From CAJCJE01 sp035948315 (GTDB taxonomy: Bacteria > Actinomycetota > Actinomycetes > Mycobacteriales > Pseudonocardiaceae), in contig DASZJG010000034.1 of the NCBI GenBank assembly GCA_035948315.1, positions 62,001 through 126,000 of the forward strand: a DNA stretch of 64,000 nucleotides. The letters are read 5' to 3'. Position 1 is the first letter of the stretch. The number at the start of each line of letters is the position of its first letter. Of this stretch, positions 25,622 through 34,342 are shown piece by piece. The position numbers were made by a program, and so were the translations under genes. Under the pieces are notes generated by a model. It did not search any database and was not told the origin of the DNA. It saw only the letters and a list, made by a program, of their open reading frames with translations.

Positions 25622-26866
25622 ATGGGTTCAACTCGTCGGGTTGTCGCGATCATGGCGCTCGCCACGGGCGCGGTCGTGGCCAACCTGTACTACGCGCAGC
25701 CGCTGGAGGACACGCTCGCGTCCGCGTTCCGCGCCTCGACCGGCGCGGTCGGCCTGGTCATCACGCTGATCCAGGTCGGCTACGCGATCGGCCTTGCCAC
25801 CCTGGTCCCGCTCGGCGACCTGCTGGAACGGCGCAAACTGCTGGTCACGCTGCTGGTGGTGACGGTCGCCGGCCTGGTGGTGATGGCCACCGCGCCCAGC
25901 CTGGCCGTGCTCGGCTCGGCGGCGGTGCTGGTCGGCATCACCTCGGTCGCCGTGCAGATCGTGGTGCCCTTCGCCGCGCACATCGCCGAGGAGGGTCAGC
26001 AGGGCCGGGTGGTCGGCACGGTGATGAGCGGGCTGCTGATCGGCATTCTCCTGTCGCGGACCGTGTCCGGCCTGGTCGCACAGGTGGCCAGCTGGCGCGC
26101 GGTGTTCGCGCTCGGCGCCGTGCTCACCGCGGTGGTCGCGGCGCTGCTCTGGCGGGAGCTGCCCACGCTGGAGCCGACCACCACGATGCGCTACCACACG
26201 CTGCTGCGCTCGGTGCTGCGTCTGGTCCGCGAGGAGCCGACGCTGCGGCTGCGCACCCTCTACGGCGGCCTGCTCTTCGCCTCGTTCAGCGTCTTCTGGA
26301 CGAGCTGCGGCTTCCTGCTGGCCAGGACCTACCACTGGAACGACGCGGCGATCGGCGCGTTCGCGCTGGTGGGCGCGGCGGGCGCGCTGGCAGCACGGTT
26401 CGCTGGCCGCCTCGCCGACCGGGGCCACGCGCACCTGGCCACCGGCGGGTTCATCGGCCTGGCCGCGCTGTCCTACGCGCTGATCGCGCTCGGCGGCCAC
26501 TCGGTGATCGCGCTGGTCATCGGCGTCGCCGTGCTCGACCTCGGCGCGCAGGGCACGCACATCAGCAACCAGAGCCTGATCTACCGACTGCGGGCCGACG
26601 CGCGCAGCAGGCTGAACACGGCGTACATGACCTGCTACTTCGTGCTCGGCGCGACCGGCAGTGGCCTGTCCGCCGCGGCCTACTCGACCGGCGGCTGGAC
26701 CGCGGTGTGCCTGCTCGGCGCCGCCTTCCCGGTGCTGGGCCTGCTGGTCTGGGTGGTCGAGATGGTGCGGCTCAGGCGCGCCGGCTCGGCGAGGAACCCG
26801 GCCCGCCCGGCAGCGAACCACGAAGCTCGACCTCCGGCCCTCGACCGAGGACCAGGTGCATCTTGA
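25622..26866 (+). CDS. MFS transporter
   Basis: 414 residues, about 12 membrane helices. The N-terminal helix has VVANLYYAQPL, typical of the drug/sugar efflux MFS group, and GDLLERRKLLVT gives the loop 2-3 signature (G-D-x-x-x-R-R). The central loop is short and ends near LRLVREEPTLRLRTLYGG. A GGAG sequence precedes the ATG. Efflux of a small molecule is likely but unspecified. Its last 95 bp overlap the end of the convergent GNAT gene, so both transcripts share antisense sequence. Confidence 0.9.
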   Translation: MGSTRRVVAIMALATGAVVANLYYAQPLEDTLASAFRASTGAVGLVITLIQVGYAIGLATLVPLGDLLERRKLLVTLLVVTVAGLVVMATAPSLAVLGSAAVLVGITSVAVQIVVPFAAHIAEEGQQGRVVGTVMSGLLIGILLSRTVSGLVAQVASWRAVFALGAVLTAVVAALLWRELPTLEPTTTMRYHTLLRSVLRLVREEPTLRLRTLYGGLLFASFSVFWTSCGFLLARTYHWNDAAIGAFALVGAAGALAARFAGRLADRGHAHLATGGFIGLAALSYALIALGGHSVIALVIGVAVLDLGAQGTHISNQSLIYRLRADARSRLNTAYMTCYFVLGATGSGLSAAAYSTGGWTAVCLLGAAFPVLGLLVWVVEMVRLRRAGSARNPARPAANHEARPPALDRGPGAS

Positions 26867-27359
26867 CGCTGTCGAAGCGCAGGTTGCCCACCTCGACCAC
26901 GTTCGGCGCGCGGCCGTACACCCGGAAACCGAAGTCCTCGTAGAGTTCCAGCGCGCCGTGGTTGTTGCCGCGCACGTCGAGCAGCAGGGTTTCCAGGTCG
27001 GCGGTGCGGGCGTTGTCGACCAGTGCACCGACCACCGCCCGGCCCAGCCCCTGTCCGCGCGCCTGCGGATGGGTCATGACCTTATGGATCTCGGCGCTGT
27101 GCCGGAACGGCTCCCACGGCATCCGGCGCCAGCAGCCGAATGCCGCGATGCGACCGTCCACTCGGGCCAGTGCGAAGGCGGCATCGCCCGCGCGGACCGC
27201 GTCCAGCACCTCGGCGAGCCACTTGTCGGACGCCGCGCGATCAGGCGGACTGGTGTAGCCGACCGCACCACCCGAGGCGACCACGTCGTGCAGCACGCGG
27301 TGCGCGTCGAGGCTCAGCTCGTCGTCCAGCTCGCTGGGCCAGGCCAACTCGATTGTCAT
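26772..27359 (-). CDS. GNAT-family N-acetyltransferase
   Basis: 195 residues. The acetyl-CoA-binding signature is visible as VMTHPQARGQGLGRAVVGALVDNA (Q/R-x-x-G-x-G/A), preceded by a central strand (RIAAFGCWR) and followed by LLLDVRGNNHGALELYEDFGFRVYG, the usual C-terminal GNAT region. It likely transfers an acyl group to an amine of a small molecule or protein. It starts by ATGA overlap with the stop of the upstream gamma-glutamyltransferase homologue, so the two may modify the same substrate. Its 3' end overlaps the MFS gene by 95 bp. Confidence 0.9.
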   Translation of the reverse strand: MTIELAWPSELDDELSLDAHRVLHDVVASGGAVGYTSPPDRAASDKWLAEVLDAVRAGDAAFALARVDGRIAAFGCWRRMPWEPFRHSAEIHKVMTHPQARGQGLGRAVVGALVDNARTADLETLLLDVRGNNHGALELYEDFGFRVYGRAPNVVEVGNLRFDSVKMHLVLGRGPEVELRGSLPGGPGSSPSRRA

Positions 27360-29146
27360 CGTCCGACAGCATATCCCTGCATGCCACGGGGATTCGCGGC
27401 CGCGCGCAACAGACCGGTGCCCGCATCCCTGGCCACACAGGACATTCGGCCCAACTCCCAGGCGCCGCCGTCCACAACGGTATGTCCGCGCGCCCGCAGC
27501 TCGGCGATGGCCGCCTCGCCCAGCCGCGATTCCACCACCAGCTCACCCGGCGCCCACGAACGCGGATAGAAGGAGCTGGGAAAGGCGTTGCTGTGCCAGG
27601 CAGGCGCGTCGATCGCGGCCTGGAGGTTCAGGCCGCCGACCGTGTGCGCGAGCCAGAAACACAGCTGCCACTGGTCCTGTTGGTCGCCGCCGGGTGTGCC
27701 GAACGCCAGCGTCGGCACACCATCACGCAGCGCGAGCGTCGGCGAGAGCGTGATCCTGGGCCGTTTGCCCGGCGCGAGCGAATTGGGCAGACCCGGCTCC
27801 AGCCAGAACATCTGCGCCCGCGTGCCCAGGCAGAAGCCGAGTTCCGCAATGACCGGCGAGGACTGCAACCAGCCGCCGGAGGGCGTTGCCGAGATGATGT
27901 TGCCGGCCGCGTCGACCACGTCGACGTGCACGGTGTCGCCCCTGGTGCGGCCGTCCCTGGACACCGTCGGCTCGCCGAGGCCGCCGATCGCCACGACGTT
28001 GCCGCCGATTCCCCTGCCCGCCCGGACGAATTCGGGCAGTCGCGGGGTTGCGCCGCCCGGCGAACCCGGCCGCAGTTCCAGCGATGCCTGCTCGCCGACC
28101 AGCGCGCGACGCTCGTCCGCGTACGCACGGGACAGCAGGTCGGTCATGGGCACGTACGGGTCGTCGCCGTAGAACGCCTCCCGGTCGGCGAACGCGAGCT
28201 TGGCGCATTCCGCGACCAGGTGCACGGTGTGGGCGGTCGGTCTTCCGTCCACATAGGCCAGTTCGTCGGCGAATCCGGCGAGCAGGCGCAGTTGTTGGGC
28301 CAGCACGGGTCCCTGGCTCCAGCGCGGGCACTTGGCGATCGTCCATTCGCCGAAATCGGCGGTGACGGCGTCCTCGATACTGGCCTGCCAGTTCGACAGG
28401 TCGGACGCGGTCAGCACCCCCGCATGGTCGAACCCGGAGTCGTCGCGCACGGGCCTTCGGCAGAAGGCGTCGATGGCCTCGGCCACGAACCCGGCCGACC
28501 AGGCCGCACGCGCCGCGTCGAGCTGCGCTTCCCGGCTGCCACCAACGCTTTCCGACTCGGCGAGCAGTCGTTCCCAGGTGTCCGCGAGCACCGGATTGCG
28601 GTGCGTGCCGCGCACCGCGCGACCACCCGGCAGCCACAGCGCGGCCGAGGTCGGCCAGTGCTCGGTGAACAGCTCGGCGACCAGTTCGATGGTCGTGCTC
28701 GCCTTCTCGACCACCGGGTATCCGTTGCGCGCGTAGCCGATCGCGTAGCCGAGCACCTCGCGCAGGGACAGCGTGCCGTACTCGCGCAACAGGGTCAGCC
28801 AGCCGTCCCACGCGCCCGGCACGGTCGCGGCCAGCAGTCCGGTGCCCGGCACCAGGTCCAAGCCCTCGGCGCGGTAGTGCTCGATGGTGGCGCCGGCCGG
28901 CGCCACGCCCTGTCCGCACAGGACCCTCGGGGTCGGATCGGTCGCGGTGGCGAACACCGCGGGCACTTCGCCGCCGGGTCCGTTGAGGTGCGGCTCGACA
29001 ACTTGCAGGACGAAACCTGCGGCAACGGCGGCATCGAAGGCGTTGCCGCCCTTCTCCAACACGGCCATGCCGGTGGAGGAGGCGAGCCAGTGCGTGCTGG
29101 CGACCATGCCGAATGTGCCGGCCAACTCCGGCCGAGTTGTGAACAT
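27356..29146 (-). CDS. Gamma-glutamyltransferase/acylase family protein (Ntn hydrolase)
   Basis: 596 residues, starting at ATG 29146, which has AGAGG upstream with workable spacing; a GTG at 29152 is too close. The Ntn nucleophile is Thr405 in GDTVHVDVVDAAGNIIS, where the proenzyme would self-cleave. Other family motifs are GGNAFDAAVAAGFVL, HLNGPGGE and FGTPGGDQQDQWQLCFWL. There is no signal peptide, so it is cytosolic, unlike typical secreted GGT. That fits intracellular GGT-like acylases or amidohydrolases. The gene is cotranscribed with a GNAT gene. Confidence 0.9.
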   Translation of the reverse strand: MFTTRPELAGTFGMVASTHWLASSTGMAVLEKGGNAFDAAVAAGFVLQVVEPHLNGPGGEVPAVFATATDPTPRVLCGQGVAPAGATIEHYRAEGLDLVPGTGLLAATVPGAWDGWLTLLREYGTLSLREVLGYAIGYARNGYPVVEKASTTIELVAELFTEHWPTSAALWLPGGRAVRGTHRNPVLADTWERLLAESESVGGSREAQLDAARAAWSAGFVAEAIDAFCRRPVRDDSGFDHAGVLTASDLSNWQASIEDAVTADFGEWTIAKCPRWSQGPVLAQQLRLLAGFADELAYVDGRPTAHTVHLVAECAKLAFADREAFYGDDPYVPMTDLLSRAYADERRALVGEQASLELRPGSPGGATPRLPEFVRAGRGIGGNVVAIGGLGEPTVSRDGRTRGDTVHVDVVDAAGNIISATPSGGWLQSSPVIAELGFCLGTRAQMFWLEPGLPNSLAPGKRPRITLSPTLALRDGVPTLAFGTPGGDQQDQWQLCFWLAHTVGGLNLQAAIDAPAWHSNAFPSSFYPRSWAPGELVVESRLGEAAIAELRARGHTVVDGGAWELGRMSCVARDAGTGLLRAAANPRGMQGYAVGR

Positions 29147-29395
29147 GAACACTCACCTCTCGTGTGATCAACCGGCCACCCCTGGCCACTTTTCCGCACT
29201 GAGCGTGAGTTCTGCTACCCGCTATCGATGGTTTCCCCGAATGACCGGGTGATGTTGTCGGGCGCGCAAGGTAACGTCTGGGTTCCAATCCGCGAATGCA
29301 GCATCAAAGCCGGGCATACCTATCGGGTGACCCGGGGCGATACGGGGACCGGCGCCGGGGAGGCATCGGGACATGGCGAAGGGTTGTCGGACGCG

Positions 29396-29701
29396 GTGAT
29401 CAGCATGCGCAGTCGGCCTGGGGGCCGACGGGCACGGCGGGCCCTTGAGGCCGCGAACATGCTGGACGAGGTGGTGGACAGCCAGCTCGCCCTGCTGGCC
29501 GGGCTGCCCGAACGCAGTCGTCGACGCTCGGCGAACTACCTGGCCGAGCTGGTGATGCTCGCCCAGACCTATCGGCACTACGCGGCAGGCTGGCTGGACC
29601 GCAGGGAACTGGACCGCCGCAGCCGGATCGCCATGAACAAGCTGGACAACTTCCGTGGCCCGCACCTGACCGCCGCCCAGGTCCCCGAACAGCAGGACTG
29701 A
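29396..29701 (+). CDS. Small basic helical protein of unknown function
   Basis: About 101 residues if GTG at 29396 is used. The frame stays open back to ATG at 29228, but codons before 29396 show no GC-rich third positions, so the shorter form is preferred; ATG at 29405 is also possible. The protein is helical and rich in Arg (RPGGRRARRALEAANMLDEVVDSQLALLAGLPERSRRRSANYLAEL) with no membrane segment. Unknown family. Divergent from the gamma-glutamyltransferase gene. Confidence 0.6.
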   Translation: MISMRSRPGGRRARRALEAANMLDEVVDSQLALLAGLPERSRRRSANYLAELVMLAQTYRHYAAGWLDRRELDRRSRIAMNKLDNFRGPHLTAAQVPEQQD

Positions 29702-29731
29702 GGCTCGACTCGGCGCTCCGAATTCGCTAAC

Positions 29732-29748
29732 TTACTACTGGTAGGTAA
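29732..29748. promoter_or_regulatory. Possible TetR-type operator
   Basis: The 17-nt TTACTACTGGTAGGTAA is an imperfect palindrome with TTAC...GTAA ends, lying 19 bp before the alpha/beta hydrolase start. Spacing and symmetry resemble TetR operators; no TetR gene is adjacent, so this is weak. Confidence 0.3.
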
Positions 29749-29766
29749 CCGCGGTGAGGAGGCGGC

Positions 29767-30546
29767 ATGCTGGCCTACGAACGCATTGGTTCCGGACCGC
29801 CGCTGGTGCTGCTGCACGGCGTCGGGCACCGCAGGCAGGCCTGGTACCCGGTCGTCGACGCGCTCGCGCCACAGCGCGAACTGATCCTGGTCGACCTGCC
29901 CGGACACGGCGAGTCCGATCCGTTCGAACCGGCCGGCCGCCCGGTGGTGGAGGCGCTGCGCGACGAACTCGTCGCCTTCCTCGACGCCCAGGGCCTGGAC
30001 CGGCCGCACATCGCCGGCAACTCGCTGGGCGGCCGGATCGCGCTGGAGGCAGGCGCGATCGGACTGGCCCGCTCGGTCACCGCGCTCTCGCCCGCCGGAT
30101 TCTGGCGCTCAGCCGCCGCGTTCGGCTACACGAAAGCGCTGTTCCGCACGGTCGAGGCGCTGGGCAGGCGGCTCGCGCCGCAGGCGCCGCGCCTGGCGAA
30201 ATCGAAGACGGGCCGGGCGCTGATGTTCGGCTGGATCACCTCGCACCCGGCCAACATCGAGCCGGACCGGGCCCTTGGCGACATCCTCGCCTTCAACCGC
30301 GCCATCCCCGCGCTGGACACCCTGCTCCGCGCGGCCACCCCGTTCACCGGTCAGGTGCTGGCAGGCGTCCCGGTGACCATCGGCTGGGGCAGTCGCGACC
30401 TGGTGCTCCCGCCCTACCAGGCCAAGGTGGCGCGCTCGGCCCTGCCACAGGCCAGCCACGTCACCCTCCTCGGCTGCGGCCACGTGCCCATGTCCGACGA
30501 TCCGAGCCGCGTCGCCGAAGTGTTGTTGCGCGGCAGCAAGAACTGA
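29767..30546 (+). CDS. Alpha/beta hydrolase fold protein
   Basis: 259 residues. The nucleophile elbow GNSLGG carries the catalytic Ser at about residue 88. The oxyanion HG motif LLHGVGHR lies near the N-terminus, and VDLPGHGESDP follows. A late acid (DLVLPP, near 219) and His (GHVPMSD, near 242) complete the triad. It is cytosolic; an esterase or epoxide-type activity cannot be assigned. GTGAGGAGG sits just before the ATG. The stop lies 1 bp from the stop of the convergent CopD gene. Confidence 0.9.
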   Translation: MLAYERIGSGPPLVLLHGVGHRRQAWYPVVDALAPQRELILVDLPGHGESDPFEPAGRPVVEALRDELVAFLDAQGLDRPHIAGNSLGGRIALEAGAIGLARSVTALSPAGFWRSAAAFGYTKALFRTVEALGRRLAPQAPRLAKSKTGRALMFGWITSHPANIEPDRALGDILAFNRAIPALDTLLRAATPFTGQVLAGVPVTIGWGSRDLVLPPYQAKVARSALPQASHVTLLGCGHVPMSDDPSRVAEVLLRGSKN

Positions 30547-30547
30547 C

Positions 30548-31591
30548 TCAACTCCCGTTGATCACCGGCGCGCGGACCAGCACCGCGGCCAGGCCGAACG
30601 CCAACCCCATCACCGCCAGCTCCACCGTCGCCCAGGTGACCAGCGCGGTCGCCTTGCGCTCCGCGATCCTGGGCAGCAGCTTGAACCTGGTGCGCGCGCC
30701 CAGCAGGCCGGCCGCGGCCAGGCAGGCGCCCTTGAGCAGCAGGATCTGGCCGTAGCCGCTGGTGAACAGCGCGAGGTACCAGTGCACGCCCGGCGTCTGG
30801 TACAGGTCCAGCCAGCCGTTGAACATGCCGGTGACCATGGTCAGGAACACGCACACGGTGGCGATCCGCGAGTAGCGGGGCAACGCGAAGGACAGCAGCG
30901 ACCGATTCGCGGCGACCAACAGCAGCACCGCGAGCAGGCCGCCGGTCCAGGCGACCGCCCCGACCACGTGCAGCTCCATCGAGATCATGTTCACGTCCTG
31001 CCAACTCGTGCCCGAGTCGGCGTGCCCGGTCACCGGCAGCGGTAACAGCGTGAACAGCGCGACGGTGATCCGCAGTTCGGCCGGCACCGCCTCGCCCCTG
31101 CGCACCGCGACCAGCGCGATCACCAGGTAGACCAGGGCGGCGCAGGCCACGATCACCAGCGCCTGGCCGGACGCGATCTGCCGCACGTAGTCGACGATCT
31201 CGGTCATGCTCAGCGACTTGCCCACGTTCAGGTCGGCGGTCTCGAACAGCAGCGAGGCCAGGGCCGCGAGCAGCCAGATCGCCGAGCTGAACACGGCGAC
31301 CAACCGGGCCAGCGCGAGCACGGGCGCGGCCCGCTTGGGCCGGTCCGTGCCGAGCAGCTTGGGCAGGAAACTCACCCCGACCGTGGTCACCGCGGCCAGG
31401 TCGAGCAGCGCTCTGGCGAGCGGAAGCCCGACCACGACCACGGACCCGGGCTCGACGACCCCTGGCGGAGCCACGGTCAGCGTGAGCACGAGACCGATCA
31501 GCACCCCCGCCACCGCTGTCGCGCCGATCGCGGCGAACAGCTGGTAGCGCGGTCGAACCCGGGGCGTGGTCGTGGTACGGGCCGTCGTCAT
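30548..31591 (-). CDS. CopD-domain copper transport membrane protein
   Basis: 347 residues with about eight membrane helices. The conserved CopD region is visible as QDVNMISMELHVVGAVAWTGGLLAV with the His of the LHVVGA helix. A second metal-like set (TGMFNGWLDLYQTPGVHWYLALFTSGYG) resembles the CopD/PcoD helix core. The start is ATG at 31591, overlapping the CopC stop by ATGA. It probably moves copper through the membrane or delivers it to enzymes, in concert with the upstream CopC and YcnI proteins. The stop lies 1 bp from the convergent hydrolase stop. Confidence 0.9.
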   Translation of the reverse strand: MTTARTTTTPRVRPRYQLFAAIGATAVAGVLIGLVLTLTVAPPGVVEPGSVVVVGLPLARALLDLAAVTTVGVSFLPKLLGTDRPKRAAPVLALARLVAVFSSAIWLLAALASLLFETADLNVGKSLSMTEIVDYVRQIASGQALVIVACAALVYLVIALVAVRRGEAVPAELRITVALFTLLPLPVTGHADSGTSWQDVNMISMELHVVGAVAWTGGLLAVLLLVAANRSLLSFALPRYSRIATVCVFLTMVTGMFNGWLDLYQTPGVHWYLALFTSGYGQILLLKGACLAAAGLLGARTRFKLLPRIAERKATALVTWATVELAVMGLAFGLAAVLVRAPVINGS

Positions 31592-32145
31592 CCGCGTCGC
31601 GCCCCCATCCTGGGTGTCCGCAGGCCGAGGAACAGGCCAAGACCCAACAGCACGACCGCGCCGAGCACCCACGCCCAGACCGGCACTCCGCCGGAGGAGC
31701 TGCCGAGCGCAGCCGTCGTTCCGCTCGCGGCCTGCGTGCCGCCGCTACCCGAGGACTGCGCGGGCGGCGTGCCGGTACCGGCCTTGGCCAGGGTGAACGT
31801 CACCTCGCCGGACACGGGGTGCCCGTCCGCGGAGATGATCCGGTAGCCGATCTTGTAATCGCCTGCCGGCCCGAGCGGCGCGACCGACACCGCCACCGAA
31901 TCGCCGTTCACCGTGGCATTGTCGTTCTTCTCCCAGTGGTTGCCATCCGGCCCGATCACGGTCAGGTAGTTCGCGCCGAACTGCACGGGTGCGTTGAAGG
32001 TGAGCGAGACCGTGCTCGGCCCGCTCTGCACCGACGAACCCGCGGCTGGATTGCTGCCGACCAGCACGTTGTGCGCGAGCGCCGGGGTCGCGAAGCCGAA
32101 CACGGCGAGGCCGGCCAGCACGATCGGCAGCAGCAGCCGCCTCAC
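31588..32145 (-). CDS. copC: CopC-domain periplasmic copper-binding protein with C-terminal anchor
   Basis: 185 residues. A signal peptide ends in ATPALA, leaving His25 as the mature N-terminal residue, which with the later ISADGHPVSG His forms the Cu(II) site of CopC. The beta-sandwich domain covers about 25-125. A Thr/Ser/Gly linker and a C-terminal membrane helix (VWAWVLGAVVLLGLGLFLGL) anchor it, ending in RMGARRG. It overlaps YcnI upstream and CopD downstream by ATGA, so the order YcnI-CopC-CopD is a coupled operon. Confidence 0.92.
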   Translation of the reverse strand: MRRLLLPIVLAGLAVFGFATPALAHNVLVGSNPAAGSSVQSGPSTVSLTFNAPVQFGANYLTVIGPDGNHWEKNDNATVNGDSVAVSVAPLGPAGDYKIGYRIISADGHPVSGEVTFTLAKAGTGTPPAQSSGSGGTQAASGTTAALGSSSGGVPVWAWVLGAVVLLGLGLFLGLRTPRMGARRG

Positions 32146-32993
32146 GCCGACGCTCCCTGCTTTGCCTTGTCTCCCTCCGGCGGGACCTCGCCGTCGAGGT
32201 TGTCATCGTCGTCGTCATCGCTGTCGTCGATGCCGTCATCGGGGCCGGGTCCGGAGCCGCCTGCCTGGCGGGACCGGGTGTAGGCGCCGAGCCCGAAGCC
32301 GAGCGCGAGCGCGCCGAGCAGCAGGCCGATGCCGCCCAGCCAGCGCGCGGTGCTGTCCGAGCCACTCGCCGCGGTGGTGGTCATGCCAGGCATGTTCACG
32401 GTGGCGTTGTTCGTCGAGCCGGCCGAGGAATCGGCCGCGGCCAGGGTCAGTTGGGGCAGGGGATGGTCCGGTTCCTGGCCGGAGGCCGGCGTCGGCTGGT
32501 TCCAGTCGATCACCGACCCGTCGTCGTAGGTCTGCACGGCCGGCATGTCCATGGTGGTCGTGTTGGTCGGCAGGCCCTCCACCGAGATCGAGAACTCCTG
32601 GAACTCGCCGGTCTTGATCGCGTACCCGGGCTGCGCGGTCCAGGTGATCGACTGCACCGCCGAGGTGATGGTGTCGTTGGTCATCTTCACCGGGGTCTTC
32701 AGCGTGGTCATGGTGACCTGGTACGTCCAGCCCGGGATCGGCTTGACGTTCGCGTCACCGATCGGGCTGGTGGTGGAGAAGTCCACCACCAGCTTGGTGA
32801 AGTTGGCGGTGTCGGATTCGTTGGGCGCGCGGAAGACGATCTCCGCGTCGCCGCCCTGGGTCAGTTGGTCCGGGCTGTGCGCGGTGACGTGCGCGGACGC
32901 GATGCCGGCACCGCCGATCAGCAGCCCGGCGACCACGGCGAGCGGAATGCCCGCCCTGGCGATAAGTCGCTTTGTGAGGTGATTTGTCGACAT
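32142..32993 (-). CDS. YcnI-family (DUF1775) membrane-anchored copper-binding protein
   Basis: 283 residues. The signal peptide ends at about residue 34 (GAGIASA), leaving mature His35 (HVTAHSP), the Cu(II)-binding N-terminus of YcnI proteins. The DUF1775 domain follows (EIVFRAPNESDTANFTKLVVDF; GWTYQVTMTTLKTPVKM). Near the C-terminus are a membrane helix (GGIGLLLGALALGFGLGAY) and an unusual Asp-rich cytoplasmic tail (DDGIDDSDDDDDDNLDGE). It is the first of the YcnI-CopC-CopD operon and probably captures copper at the cell surface. Confidence 0.92.
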   Translation of the reverse strand: MSTNHLTKRLIARAGIPLAVVAGLLIGGAGIASAHVTAHSPDQLTQGGDAEIVFRAPNESDTANFTKLVVDFSTTSPIGDANVKPIPGWTYQVTMTTLKTPVKMTNDTITSAVQSITWTAQPGYAIKTGEFQEFSISVEGLPTNTTTMDMPAVQTYDDGSVIDWNQPTPASGQEPDHPLPQLTLAAADSSAGSTNNATVNMPGMTTTAASGSDSTARWLGGIGLLLGALALGFGLGAYTRSRQAGGSGPGPDDGIDDSDDDDDDNLDGEVPPEGDKAKQGASA

Positions 32994-33101
32994 GTCTGGT
33001 TTGTGTCTCCGATGGGGATGTCACCACCGGTCGAGCGCAGGCCGAGAACGACCCCGCGACCGGTGCTGATGGTCAGGGACCTTGCTGAATCAAACGGGGA
33101 A

Positions 33102-33644
33102 TCAGCAGGTCACCGGCGGTCCGCGCCGCGCGTTGACGCGGCGGAGCAACACCCGGATGGCCTTCGGGGCCGGCGCGGCGTGGCAACGCGGCGCCGGGGC
33201 GGGCTCGGGGTGCTCGAAGTGCACCACGATCCAGCGCGGCAGCAACATCGCCAGCAGCGCTGCCAACAGGTAGATCGCGCGTTCCGCCCTGGCCAGCAGG
33301 ACGGCCGCGAGCAGGATCGCCGCGACGTGCGCGGCCAGCATGACCTGGGCGTTGACCGGCGAGCCCATGTCCATGGCCGGTGTGCAGAGCGTGAGCAGCT
33401 CGTGGATGGCCAGGTGCGAGGTGCCCAGCGCGGCCAGGATCGTGATGCCGCCGCGCTGCCGGTCGGCGAGTGCGACACCGCCCGCCGCGGCACCGATGGT
33501 GAGCAGCAGGGTCAGGCCGGTGGAGGGCGGCATGCCGCCGCCGAGCACGTGCGCGAGCACGGCCAGCGCGGCCGAGGTGATGGCCAGCACGCTTCCCCGC
33601 ACCACGCGCAGGGCGCCCCGCGACGGGGCGAGGGGACCGGCCAC
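33102..33644 (-). CDS. Membrane protein of unknown function upstream of copper operon
   Basis: 180 residues from GTG at 33644. About four membrane helices are visible (ITSAALAVLAHVLG; LTLLLTIGAAAGGVAL; GITILAALGTSHLAIHELLTL; LLAALLAMLLPRWIV). The loop and helix contain HLAIHELLTLCTPAMDMGSPVNAQVMLAAHVAAI, rich in His, Cys and Met, which could bind metal. The C-terminus is basic, with RRVNARRGPPVTC. A TAATCT hexamer lies about 8 bp before the GTG, so the message may be leaderless. It is co-directional with YcnI, 108 bp away, so it may belong to the copper module. I do not recognise the family. Confidence 0.72.
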   Translation of the reverse strand: MAGPLAPSRGALRVVRGSVLAITSAALAVLAHVLGGGMPPSTGLTLLLTIGAAAGGVALADRQRGGITILAALGTSHLAIHELLTLCTPAMDMGSPVNAQVMLAAHVAAILLAAVLLARAERAIYLLAALLAMLLPRWIVVHFEHPEPAPAPRCHAAPAPKAIRVLLRRVNARRGPPVTC

Positions 33645-33777
33645 GGGTTCCAAGATTAGGCCCCGGCCTCGAGTCCAGTTACAGGTTCGCTCAACAGGGT
33701 GATGAGCATGGTCGGTTTCGCCGCCCTGACCAGGCATTCTGCCGACACGATCGGGGCACCCCAGCGGGGTGAGCCGG

Positions 33778-34239
33778 TCAGACGCCGAGCCTGCGCAGCA
33801 GCTCACTCTCGATCCGGTCCAGCTCGGCGGCGACCGCCTGGTGCGCGGCCCGGCGCCGGGCCGTCGGCATCCGCTCGGCGGCGCGCACCGCGGCCGCGAG
33901 CGTGGTCAGCGTGTCCCGGCCCCGGGTGGTGAACTCCGTGGTCGCCGCATCGGTCTTCGCGGCGAGTTCGTCCAGCGAGGCCGCGGCGCCGGTGATCCTG
34001 GCGTGCAGCGCACCACCCTTGCCGCTGAACTTGGCCAGGTCGCCGACGTCGATCCCCAGCCGCCGGGCGCGCATCCGGTCCAGCTGCTCGCGCGCGGTGC
34101 CGGCCGCCCTGAGCAGGTACGGGCTGACCACGGGAACGAGGGCCGGCAGCACGATCTTGGCCACGCCGAGATAGTTCTTGGCCTTGGTCGGCGTGATGCG
34201 CGGCGAGTAGTCCTCGGTCCCCCTGTTGCGGCGTGCCAT
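33778..34239 (-). CDS. DUF6474-like actinobacterial protein
   Basis: 153 residues starting MARRNRGTEDYSPRITPTKAKN, from ATG at 34239 with AGGAGG and GAGGGG upstream. A short hydrophobic patch (VAKIVLPALVPVVSPYLL) is followed by a basic region (REQLDRMRARRLGIDVG) and a long helical C-terminus. This matches the DUF6474 group of basic actinobacterial proteins, whose function is unknown. Peripheral membrane attachment is possible. It is divergent from the TM0106-family nuclease gene. Confidence 0.75.
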   Translation of the reverse strand: MARRNRGTEDYSPRITPTKAKNYLGVAKIVLPALVPVVSPYLLRAAGTAREQLDRMRARRLGIDVGDLAKFSGKGGALHARITGAAASLDELAAKTDAATTEFTTRGRDTLTTLAAAVRAAERMPTARRRAAHQAVAAELDRIESELLRRLGV

Positions 34240-34342
34240 GACCCCTCGCCTCCTGCCGTGCCCGTTACCTGGAGAACCTACTGGTGCACCGCCCGCCGGG
34301 CACATCGACCCGCGCCGAGGGTGACGCATAAGGTGGCTGCTT

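Noticed and set aside
29228..29395. N-terminal extension of the small basic protein gene
   Set aside because: Third codon positions are not GC-rich in this stretch, unlike the rest; probably a leader or promoter region.
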